A stretch of DNA of 64,000 bases from Przewalskia tangutica (lineage: Eukaryota; Streptophyta; Magnoliopsida; Solanales; Solanaceae), in NCBI GenBank assembly GCA_029844215.1, contig CM056728.1:53297789-53361788 (forward strand), in the 5' to 3' direction. Position 1 is the first letter of the stretch. Each line of letters opens with the position of its first letter. The position numbers and the translations under genes are program-made. The notes below the pieces were generated by a model that did not search any database, had not been told where the DNA came from, and worked only from the letters and a program-made list of their open reading frames with translations. Shown in pieces: positions 23,898 to 34,029 of the stretch.

Positions 23898-24108
23898 TGT
23901 TATACCCCGTGGTTCCAGGGTATGTATGTGAGGACGTACGTACGAGAATACGACAGTAATATTGGAAAGAAAGATTTGATTTTTCGACGGAAAAGTTTTC
24001 GGGAGTTGTGTAGGAAAAAGGTTCGTTAATGGGAATTGGATTCCCAGATTTGGTATTTGGACTTCTTGGATTATATTAGAATTATGGGATTTTATTTTCG
24101 GAAATGGT

Positions 24109-24418
24109 CACGTGGGCCCACGGGAGAAATTCTGATTTTGTAGGCCCACTTTGTTTTTGAGATTTTCGGTATTTTGGATATTTTCGGAAGACGAAATATT
24201 TTGGACGAGTAAGGGGGCGACACGTGTCACCCCCCTTAGATGGCCATGTGGGCCGAATTGGAGGGACAAGTGTCTAGCCACTTGTCCCCTTGGCCGAAAT
24301 GGCCATGGCACTTGGCACCATTTTCGTTGGCCATGTGGTGTGGTAGGACCCACACACACATGGCCCAATCTAGACCACACACTTGCATTGATCATGACCC
24401 TTGAATTCTCTATAAATA
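24109..24418 (+). promoter_or_regulatory. U3 promoter block of M: G-boxes, GGGCCCA sites, TATA
   Basis: CACGTGGGCCCA starts at 24109. A second CACGTG (GACACGTGTC palindrome) lies at 24221-24226 and TATAAATA at 24411-24418, followed by CCCCC. Transcription would start shortly after, leaving about 2.5 kb of R-U5 downstream. Confidence 0.6.
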
Positions 24419-25044
24419 CCCCCTTAGTGCAAGACTAATTTTATCCCACACTTAAAGATTTTCCAAGGCAAAAACACTCCCTCCCTTTAGCTTGTTCGTC
24501 CCCCCACTTTGTGTAGAGAAATACTTCAAGTATTGTTGTATAATCCCAAATACCTTAGCCTAGTATCCCTAGATGTATTCCAAAGTTATCTCAATACTAG
24601 GAGCCCGGAAATACTACTTTTTTCCAATAGTCGCAAAATGAAACCCTAGAGAAATCTTCATAGCTTGGTTGAAGTGTTAAGAGAAGTTGTTTAGAAACTT
24701 CTAAGGGTTTCTTGGAGCGGGTTGGAGCGTAAGGTTTTGGAGCTAAACGTTGCTCAGGATCGACTTATAATCTTGGATAATTTTGGGCTTATCGAGGTAA
24801 TGATCTGTGTCCCCCTATTGTAATTGGATATTACATATTGTAGTAGTTTAGAATTGAGTATAAGATATATTGGAAGGATGATTATAAAGGATTGAACTAT
24901 ATTTACATTAGACTGTATTTACAGTAGACTTGTGTAGTATTATTGTGAGGCAGAATTGTACACGTCCGGTTAGACGTGTAATCCCCTTAGGAGTTGTTGG
25001 CTTGGTAGCAGGCCTTGTTAGGAGGAGGTTATTTATGTGATTGC

Positions 25045-25067
25045 GGGGGGGGGGGGGGGGCGGGGAG
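25045..25067 (+). repeat. G-run in M LTR
   Basis: Sixteen G, a C, then GGGGAGG. It could form a G-quadruplex on the sense strand. The length is uncertain because homopolymers are error-prone. Confidence 0.7.
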
Positions 25068-26968
25068 GTGCTACCGAATTTTCCGTATGATAAGGATCCA
25101 TGTACTTAGAATTATTCTATAAAGAGAACTAGAAGTTGATAGATGTATTGTGGATATTATAGGTGGATCTTCTGCGCGCGGCATACTCGACTTAGCTTGT
25201 GGATTAAGCCGAAGAGGTATGTGATTCTTCCTATACTCTTGAGCATGATTGTTGTGAATTATATAGTACGGTAGACGTACGTGTGTGAAATGAATTTTGT
25301 TTGTTTAAAACATAAAGTGTTATAATGGCTTTATGGGAAGTTAGTTATAACGACTTTATGAAGATAAAAGAAAGATTTGATTTTGAAAGCTAAACGACTT
25401 GATTTCGGAAAAGGAGAAGTAACTTGATTTAAGTATAGGTTACTTGTTTTGAAAAGAGTAAGTTATTTGGGTTTTAAAGAGTATACTTGATGTTGTTCTA
25501 AAAGAAAAGCATTTGGTTTAAAAAGTATAGAGTACTTGATTTTAAAAGTCTTGTAAAGATTTTTACGAAGGTGAAATAATTTGGTTTAAAAAGGAAACGT
25601 GTTTTTGATACTACGAGTATTAATATCGTGTGGCTTTTACGTAAAAAGAGGTCTTTTTTTTAAAGAATGAAAGTATGTAGTATTTTGGGTTGAAACCCGG
25701 ATTGTTGACATAAAATGAAAGTACGTTGAACTTGCCTATGCTTGTTGTGATAGCCTTTGATGTGCAAGTGTTTTGTTTCTGTGCTACCGTGTCTCTCGGG
25801 GAGGGCCGGCTATCTGATTAATTGTTTGGACATACTGACACGTTGGATGGTCCACGAGTATGCGTCCACTTTGAGTATTATCTTGTTATTTCCTTTGGAC
25901 ATACTGACACGATGGATGGTCCACGGTATCGTCGATGGGATGGTTTCATGGCCATGCTTATCGAGGTAAGATGCAGGGCATGCGGTCATTGTGAGGTTTT
26001 GTTATTAGTCCATGGACCGCTAATCCATGAAGCTTGCGCGGTGACGGCGATCACGGGCTTGATTTGTACATGTAGTTCTGAGCACACTTTAGATACTTGT
26101 CCTGGTCATTTTTCGTGTATCGGCAGGCTCTGGTAGATAGCTTAAGATACTTGCCACGGTCATATCTCGTGAGACGGTAGGCTATGGTACGTTAACTTAA
26201 GATACTTGCCTCGGCCAGTTGTGTGGCTAGCTTTTGGGTAGTAGTTGGCCGTACTTTGCGTGAAGTTTTATGACTAGCTTTTGGGTGGTAGTTGGCTATT
26301 CTACTTGGCGTCGGTTTGATAGCGAGCGGGATCTAGTGTTGAGTTCACATATGGGTGTTGTTTTACATCATGTACCGGCGGTGAGAATGAGTTCCACGGG
26401 CATGATTGATATTATGGGCGTGAGACCCATAGTTATGTGAGTGATTATTTTGGGGATATCGTCCACCGCCCTTACTTGTTTACTTATTGCGAAATGGTTT
26501 TATAAAATGATGAAATGTGATTTCATTACGTATTTTGATTTCACATACTTGGTACTGTTATCGACCTCCTTGGGCTGCGTTCATCCGCGGTAGAGGTACA
26601 CAGTTGTTGATCCTCGCCATAGGATCGCGATTCGGCGTTAGGAAGCTCCGTTTCTCGGAGGCTTATCTTTTAGTATAGTCCCTGTCATTGTAGGTACTTG
26701 TACATTCTGGGTATGGCGGGGCCTGTCCGTCATAGTTGTTGTTACATTCTTAGAAGTGCAGTAAATCTTGTTGTGGGCAGGGTTGTAAAGGATTTTAACT
26801 ATTCAGTTATATGTATATACATGAAGGTAACCGTTTTGGTTAGCCTGTTTTCTTATGTTGTCTCTTGTTTCCTGTTTAAATTTTATCTGATTTTCTCTGA
26901 TGTTGTTATCACTAGGGTGCCCGGGGTAAGGCACCAGTCGCGGGCCCGAGATCGGGTCGTGACAAAAG

Positions 26969-26980
26969 TGGTATCAGAGC
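26969..26980 (+). other. Primer binding site of M
   Basis: TGGTATCAGAGC, intact, four bases after the LTR. Confidence 0.9.
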
Positions 26981-27171
26981 AGTTAATCCTCGGAAAGTGT
27001 CTACAGACCGTATCTAGTAGAGTCTTGATTATCGGCGTGTTGTGCACCACACCTATAATCAGGAGGCTATGGGATATCTATGATTGGTTTCTATTTCTTC
27101 TCACTCTGAGATCGTGCCTTAGAGTTGTGTTGTAAGTTGGACTCCTTCTGACGTATTATTTTATGCCAGTT

Positions 27172-28188
27172 ATGCCTACGCAACCAGGGGCGAGAAGGCA
27201 AAGCGGCGAGAGGAGGCTGCGAGTAGAGCACAGAGGGTTACCAGGGCACGGGCCCAATCATCACCTGAGGTGGTGCTTTATTCGGGGAGTTCTGCGACGT
27301 CGACAGCCCCAGCAGAGTTTAGCACAGCGGCAGCAGTTCCTACGGCGGCCATGATATTTGAACCTTCAGTTCCACGACCAGGAGCAGAAAATATGGATTG
27401 CGAAGGGACGGCGATTACTAGTGAGGGATTCGGAACTGAGAGTATATAATGTACCGATTTATCACGGGTCTTGATGATTATCTAGTAAAGGGTTGTGCAA
27501 GAGTAGCTCTTCAGTCAGGCATGGACATGGCCCGCGTACGGGCTTATGCGCAGCAGGCTGAGGAACGTAGAGATCGACGGATTAACGAGGTCGGCGAAGA
27601 GGCGGTCAGCGGTCCTGGTAACTTTCGAGGCGACGGCCTCGGATCGAACTAGATATGCGCCTCCGCTTGATGAGTGGTCCTCGCGAGCCGGGGCGTTCGG
27701 GGTATGCAGGAGTTGGTCAGAGCTCCAGGGCTTCTGGTTCACAGATATACATAGGTTCTAGCCAGCCGGATTCAGTTTTCCCTCAGTGTTCACGATGTGG
27801 CAGGCATCATCCCGGGGAATGTCGTATTTTTGTTAGTGCTTGTTTTACCTGCGGCCGTCAGGGCCATGTGAGGAGAGAATGTTCTAGTAGGAGGGATACA
27901 GGTAGGAGGACTCAGCCTACCAGGTCAGTTGTGGATTCAGTGGTTCGGAGAGGAAGGGGTGTTAGCCAGAGGAGGCCACCCCCACCTCGGTGTGGCCGTT
28001 GTGGTAGGTGTCATTCTGGGGAGTGTCGTACTACTTCGACAACTTGTTATGCATGCGGCCAGCAGGGCCATTTTGCGAGGAATTGTCCGATCAGGGGTAC
28101 CACGGATGTAGGGACTCAGCCTTCAGGATCAGTGGCTAGTTCATCACCTTCTCTAGCTATGCGCCCAACAGAGCAGGATTATGATTAG
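27172..28188 (+). pseudogene. gag: Gag of M, core deleted, two zinc-knuckle modules
   Basis: The start is the ATG at 27172 (CAG|TTATGCC). The N-terminal part is frameshifted, and most of the conserved gag core is missing between about 27400 and 27450. The next frame (27449-27652) has MYRFITGLDDYLVKG and AYAQQAEERRDR, the end of the core. The C-terminal frame is open for 177 codons (27655-28188). It carries two successive modules, each a CxxCGR(H/C)H-GEC segment then a canonical CX2CX4HX4C knuckle: CFTCGRQGHVRREC and CYACGQQGHFARNC. It ends naturally at TAG after DYD. Nothing downstream resembles protease or RT, so gag ends the coding capacity. Confidence 0.82.
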
Positions 28189-28617
28189 AGCGGCAAAGGG
28201 GAAGTGAAGCAGTAGATACAGGTATATCCTTAACCCTCTAGAGATTAGTATGTGTGATAAGATGAGTATATTTTAAAGTGTTATGTTCTGATAGCATTGT
28301 GTTAATTGTGATTGAAAACATGGTTAGTTGAAAAGGTAAGATTGGGGACAGGGAAATTGTGAGCCTTAGAATATTATACGTGGAGACCTTAGATGCGAGG
28401 TCGTCTTGAGTAAAAGATTTTGTTTACGATTGACCTTTGTCGGAGTGCATAATATACGTGGGGTATATTTGTGTGATAAGTCCCTGAGTGGTGTGAAATG
28501 AAAGAGGGTAGTTGAGCTAAGAAGACCACTAGGTTTTCGTGACTTGATTAGTGAGATTGTTCCGGATCGGGGAACAAGAGATTGGCGCGATAAATGGGTC
28601 GGGTTGAGGAACACTAG
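28189..28617 (+). other. Post-gag interior of M, truncated
   Basis: Matches the minus-strand interior of C (about 37070-37500), including the GATTGTTCCGGATCGGGG and GGGTCGGGTTGAGG segments. It ends at the Q junction. No gene seen. Confidence 0.6.
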
Positions 28618-28621
28618 GTCA

Positions 28622-28850
28622 CTTATACTCTTACCCTGGAGAAGGTGGTAAAGCAGGTGGTATAGCATCTTGGGGGTCTACCCCTCACTTATACTCTTAC
28701 CCTATCTCAACCGACCATCAAACAAAACAAGCAGGGGGTATAATGTCTTGGGGGTTTACCCCTCACTTATACTCTTACCCTGGAGAAGGTGGTATATCAT
28801 TTTGGGGGTTTAACCCTCACTTATACTCTTACCCTATCTCGACCGACCAT
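28622..28850 (-). repeat. 54-bp tandem array in Q
   Basis: Units with CCCTCACTTATACTCTTACC separated by variable spacers (GGAGAAGGTGG or ATCTCAACCGACC). Inverted relative to 32338-32640. Confidence 0.85.
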
Positions 28851-29078
28851 CAAACAAACAGAAGCACTACCATATCTTCTATAAAAATCCGGGAATTTAA
28901 CCCAAGTACTACAAATAACGGAAGCATACCCGTGGAATCCCACATCACTGTCGGTACGTCCAAGTACTTACAACAAGACAGTCGGCCCTCCAACCGAGAG
29001 TCGCGGCAACGTAATAAAACATAATACTTGCACTCAAAGGCTATCACCAGCACACATAGGCTAATTCTCAATTAACAA

Positions 29079-29425
29079 GCCAAAGTACTTATCAAGGCAT
29101 ACTTAGACAAATTCTCAATTAATCAAGCCAAAGTACTTATCAAGGCACAAATAGAATAATTCTCATTTAACAAGCCAAAGTACTTATCAAGGCATACTTA
29201 GACAAATTCTCAATTAATCAAGCCAAAGTACTAATCAAGGCACACTTAGACAAATTCTCAATTTATCAAGCCAAAGTACTAATCAAGGCACACTTAGACA
29301 AATTCTCAATTTATCAAGCCAAAGTACTAATCAAGGCACACTTAGACAAATTCTCAATTTATCAAGCCAAAGTACTAATCAAGGCACACTTAGACAAATT
29401 CTCAATTAAACAGGCCAAAGTACTA
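29079..29425 (-). repeat. 48-bp tandem array in Q, about seven units
   Basis: Unit core CAAGCCAAAGTACTAATCAA GGCACACTTAGACAAATTCTCAATT. The inverted counterpart in N has about four units. Confidence 0.88.
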
Positions 29426-29897
29426 CGTACGTACATTCTTTTCAAGAGACTCCTTTTTGTGTAAAACCCCAAGATACTAACACCCGTAGTATCCAGGCTT
29501 GTGTACATTTCACATAAGTCACGATACTTTTAGAAATACATTTCTCGGCTTCTAAATCTGTTACACCCCGTATTTACAGGACATGCTTTAAGAACGTACG
29601 TAAGAACTCGCAAGTGTTAAGATTTGAGACTTGTAAAAAAAAATTATCGGAATTATGGAATTGTCGGAAAACGTAATATTGTGACGAATGGGAGGGCGAC
29701 ATGTGTCACCCCCCCTTATGGTGCCTTGGATGAATTGTAGCATGGGCACAAGGGTCATTTGACCCTTGTTAGGAAGACAAGTCTTGCTAATAGAGAGCTT
29801 GACAAAATTGATTAAGTCAAAGGGTCCAAAGTCTTGATATTTTATAAGACTTCATCCAAACCACCCAATTGTTTGCATCTTGACCCTCCATGTCCCT

Positions 29898-29906
29898 TTA
29901 TAATAC
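29898..29906 (+). promoter_or_regulatory. TATA-like box of LTR N
   Basis: TTTATAATA about 340 bp into the LTR. Upstream is GGGCGACATGTGTC at about 29693, where the G-box core has changed from CACGTG to CATGTG. Confidence 0.4.
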
Positions 29907-31904
29907 TACTAGTAGTGAGACTAGTTCCATACTTAGCCAAATTTACACAAAAATTGGAAGAACACCACATATTGCTCTCGGGTTCATCAACAAGAAGAAA
30001 GAAAAAAATAATCTTGTCCATTAAGCTCCACACTTTAAACCAAGGTTCATGAGTGTATTGTAAGTGTATCTCAATAGAAAAATCCCGGAAAAAGAGAGTT
30101 TTCGTATTAGTCGCAAAGTGAAAACCTAGTTGCTTTCTAGATTTTGGATTGGAAGTGGAAGGAAAGTTGTTGGTATGGTTCTAAGGGTCTCAAGTAGAGG
30201 ATTGAAGTGTCTTGAAGAGGCTCTAAGTTGCTAAGGAAGCGACTTCGGATTTGGAGTTGGATTGAGATTCGTTGAGGTATAATCTTGTCTCTTAATAGTG
30301 TTACAAGATTAATTAAATTGTTGTTATCTTTACATGTTGCTAGCATGAAGTATATGTGTTGAAGTTTATAAGGATTATGGATTGATTGCAGCCTTGGAAA
30401 TCTGAAATGTAATGTAAGCCATGTTAAGTTGGATTGCAATTTAGTCGTTATTAGAATCGTCGCATGTTGTTGACTTGAATATTATAGTAGTTATAGTCGA
30501 TTGCGACTTGATATCATGTATTGCTAACAACTTGGATTGAAGTGGAAATTTGATAAGAATTGGTATTGTTGAAAACAATGTGGCCGAATTTGGACATGTA
30601 GTTTGTATTAGTTTGATATCTTTTGTGGGGCGGAATTTTACACGTCTAGTAGGCGTGTAATCCCCTATTGATAATTGCATTGTTTGGGCCTTAAATGTGG
30701 CGTGTTTGGTTATTGTATTCGGCCTTGAAAAAGGTGGCAAAGTAAATAAAAACAAAGGAGGTGATGTCCGATTTTCCGTAGAATTTAGTGACTTAGCACT
30801 TAGAATATTCTACGTTTGAAGTAAGAGGTTAATGGACGTATTGTGACCATTATAGGTTGAAGTACTTAGTATAGCGTATCCTACTTGAAGGATGGATTAG
30901 CTATCAAGGTTGAAGTACTTTGGAGCATTTTGCTACTTGTCGATAATCGTCGCGAGGTATGTGAACCTCTTCCTTCCTTTGGCATGATTCAATGTATGGA
31001 ATATACTTGAGGTATCATTTCATGTTTCCTTCTACTCTTAGAAGTTAAGAGGTAGTTGTGTGATTTGCTCTATGTAGAACTTTTCCTATCTTTTGAGCAT
31101 GACTAGTTGCATGTATGTAGTACGGTAGACATACAACACCTTGATATCCTTTACTAGTTTTATAAATAGCCAAGTCTGGTGAGTTAGGAGATTAACTCAT
31201 TTCTTTGAAGGAATAAAGGATGTCTTAAGTTTTATTAAAGTTAAGGGACTTGAAGAGTTTTGAAGTATGTGATACTTGTTCCATTTTAAACGTATAAGTC
31301 CCTTGGATAGGAAATTGTTTTTGGCTAAGGCATAAAGTGAATATAACGGCTTTATGGGGAGTTGGTTATATTTGCTTTATGGAAAGATAAATGACTTGAT
31401 TTTAGTAAAAAGGCAACTTGATTTTAAGTCATCAATTGCCTAAGGTTTTATAATAAAAGGAGTCACTTGAGTTCTAAAGGTTAAGAGACTAATTGTATTT
31501 TTGAAAGTTAAGAGAATTGATTTGAAAGTATATAATACTTGGTTTCAAAAAGTAGAAGTCTCTTGGTTAGAAAAGAAATGAGTTTTGTCTAAAACTATAA
31601 AGGGTTATAACGGCTTTATGGGAGGTTGGTTATAACGGCTTTATGGAAGGTAAAGAGAATGGTTTTCTCTAATAAAGAATTCAAAGAATTAACTTGTATT
31701 AAGGAAGGGCAATGTGATTTAAAGGTATCACTTGCTTAAAAGCTTTCATGTATGGGTCACTTGATTTAGAAGCCGAGAAATGTATTTCTAAAAGTATCGT
31801 GACTTATGTGAAATGTACACAAGCCTGGATACTACGGGTGTTAGTATCTTGGGGTTTTACACAAAAAGGAGTCTCTTGAAAAGAATGTACGTACGTAGTA
31901 CTTT

Positions 31905-32110
31905 GACCTGTCTAATTGAGAATAATTCTATGTGATGCCTTGATTAGTACTTTGACTTGATAAATTGAGAATTAGTCTAAGTATGCCTTGATAAGTACTT
32001 TGGCTTGTTCAATGAGAATTATTCTATTTGTGCCTTGATAAGTATTCTGGCTTGATTAATTGAGAATTAGTCTAAGTGTGCCTTGATAAGTACTTTGGCT
32101 TGTTAATTGA
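31905..32110 (+). repeat. 48-bp tandem array in N, about four units
   Basis: Core AGTACTTTGGCTTGATTAAT TGAGAATT...GTGCCTTGATA. Inverted relative to 29079-29425, with fewer units. Confidence 0.85.
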
Positions 32111-32337
32111 GAATTTGCCTATGTGTGCTGGTGATAGCCTTTGAGTGCAAGTATTATGTTTTATTACGTTGCCGCGACTCTCGGTTGGAGGGCCGGCTGC
32201 CTTGTTGTAAGTACTTGGACGTACCGGCAGTGATGTGGGATTCCACGGGTATGCTTCCGTTATTTGTAGTACTTGGGTTAAATTCCCGGATTTTTATAGA
32301 AGACATGGTAGTGCTTCTGTTTGTTTGTTCGACGGTC

Positions 32338-32640
32338 GAGATAGGGTAAGAGTATAAGTGAGGGGTAAACCCCCAAGATGCTATACCACCTTCTCCAGGG
32401 TAAGAGTATAAGTGAGGGGTAAACCCCCAAGACATTATACCCCCTGCTTGTATTGTTTGATGGTCGGTCGAGATAGGGTAAGAGTATAAGTGAGGGGTAA
32501 ACCCCCAAGATGCTATACCACCTTCTCCAGGGTAAGAGTATAAGTGAGGGGTAGACCCCCAAGATGATATACCACCTGATTTACCACCTTCTCCAGGGTA
32601 AGAGTATAAGTGAGGGGTAGACCCCCAAGACGCTATACCA
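32338..32640 (+). repeat. 54-bp tandem array in N
   Basis: About five units of GGGTAAGAGTATAAGTGAGG + GGTAAACCCCCAAGATGC + TATACCACC. The unit length is a multiple of three, which explains the repetitive open frame on the minus strand (32278-32562). That frame is not a gene. Confidence 0.88.
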
Positions 32641-33656
32641 TCGGTGGGACTTGGTGTTCATGTATGCCTATTGGTGTATTATTATACCCTGGACTGTCGG
32701 CAGTGATGTGGGATTCCACGGGCAGGAGATATAAATATGTGTTGTGTATGTGTACGCCGACAGTGAGGTGGGATGCCACGGGCGCGTCACATGATTATAT
32801 TTTACACTTCTAGTTGTCGGCAGTGATGGGGGATTCCACGGACACGCTTGATATTTGTGTGACTTGATCGCGTCCCAGATTGGGCCGGGTAGTAAATGTG
32901 CCCTCCTTAAAGGGTCGGATTATACTTATGAAAGATAAGTAAGTTATATAGAAATGAACTTAATGATTTTTCCTAATCATGTGCGTAAGAATGTGGCTAT
33001 AACCTTTATTAAAAATGGGAAAAGATATTGATGTGAAATTAAGTTCATAAGTTGTCACGACCCGGACCGGGGCCCGTGACTGGTGCCTTACCCCGTGCAC
33101 CCTAGTGATACAACATCAGAGAAAATCAGCGGAAATAAAAAAACATGAACATGAAACAAGAGATATGATAAAAAAAAACAGGTCAACCAAAAACAGTTGC
33201 CTTCTTGCATATATACAGAATCTGAACAGTTACATCCTTTACAACCACCTTGCCCAGCGGTACTCTGGACCTCTAGAAAGTGATAACAACTATGACGGGA
33301 CAGGGCCGCCATACCCCAATGTACAAGAACCTCTGCACTCGGGTAACATACCACAAGATAAGCCTCGGAGAAACGGGGCTTCCTAATCTGTTGAGCGTGA
33401 TCCTAAGAGCGAGGATCCACAACCGATATACCTCTACTGCGGCATGAACGCAGCCCCGAGAGGTCGAACAACAGTACCAAGTAAGTGGCGAAATCATAAA
33501 TGAAATCATGGCGATCTATATAAAACAGAGACATGTATGATAACCAAACTACGATTTACAACATAAAAGTAGTCATGTCAAGTCGGGGACTCACACCGAA
33601 GTCATCCTGCGTACGTGGAACTCCTTCTTCACTGCCGGCAGTCTAGGTATAAATCG

Positions 33657-34029
33657 TATAACATGTCTCGGCCCATTCCATGGGACTCGATAAGAATCGT
33701 GTGGAATACATGCCTCGGCCCATCTCATGGGACTCGATAGGAATCGTATGGAATACATGTCTCGGCCCATCTCATGGGACTCGATAGGAATCGTATGAAA
33801 TACATGTCTCGGCCCATCTCATGGGACTCGATAGGAATCGTATGGAATACATGTCTCGGCCCATCTCATGGGACTCGATAGGAATCGTATTGAATACATG
33901 TCTCGGCCCATCTCATGGGACTCGATAGGAATCGTATGAAATACATGTTTCGGCCCATCTCATGGGACTCGATAGGAATCGTATGGAATACATGTCTCGG
34001 CCCATCTCATGGGACTCGATAGGAATCGT
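33657..34029 (-). repeat. 47-bp tandem array, eight units
   Basis: Unit ATACATGTCTCGGCCCATCT + CATGGGACTCGATAGGAATC + GTATGGA. Highly uniform except for the first two units, so it expanded recently. Confidence 0.92.

Larger units (their letters stand above)
23898..26964 (+). repeat. 5' LTR of M
   Basis: 3067 bp, TGTTATACCCCGTGGTTCC ... ATCGGGTCGTGACA. It has G-boxes and TATA at 24109-24418, donor-like CGAG|GTAATG near 24797, a long G run at 25045, and partial tandem repeats near 25820-25930 (GGACATACTGACACG) and 26090-26250 (GATACTTGCC). It is the shortest complete LTR here. Confidence 0.88.
23898..28617 (+). mobile_element. LTR retrotransposon M, 3' part missing
   Basis: 5' LTR (23898-26964), intact PBS, gag with two zinc-knuckle modules, and part of the post-gag interior. 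It stops abruptly near 28617 against an inverted LTR piece (Q), with no PPT or 3' LTR seen. It is inserted into the gag of L. Confidence 0.82.
28622..29558 (-). repeat. LTR fragment Q, inverted partner of N
   Basis: Reverse complement of about 31763-32613 of N: 54-bp array, then GGGAATTTAACCC, then 48-bp array, then CCGTAGTATCCAGGC. Its left edge falls inside the 54-bp array, not at a TG LTR end, so it is a breakpoint. Its right edge is the N insertion (flank AAATC). Confidence 0.8.
29559..33052 (+). repeat. LTR N, interrupted by C
   Basis: Starts TGTTACACCCCGTATTTACAGG and runs 3494 bp to where C enters (left flank TAAGT). The rest, including its 3' terminus, is right of the window. TATA near 29898; 48-bp and 54-bp arrays. 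The TACACGTC...GACGTGTAATCCCC stretch (near 30640) recurs in the H and M LTRs. It is inserted into Q, an inverted copy of its own family. Confidence 0.82.

Noticed and set aside
26698..27135. 145-codon frame across LTR end, PBS and leader of M
   Set aside because: It runs through the LTR terminus and PBS, which are cis-acting sequences, and it is not conserved in the other leaders.
30441..30755. 104-codon frame repeated at 63140-63454
   Set aside because: Both are the same LTR segment (TACACGTC...GACGTGTAATCCCC region) in N and F. Recurrence reflects LTR homology, with no protein family recognised.
32278..32562. Repetitive 94-codon minus-strand frame (also 28743-29024 in Q)
   Set aside because: The 54-bp unit is a multiple of three, so the frame stays open mechanically; no start context or homology.
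33657..34029. Regular 47-bp repeats considered as a CRISPR-like array
   Set aside because: Units are contiguous with no unique spacers, and they lie inside a plant LTR.
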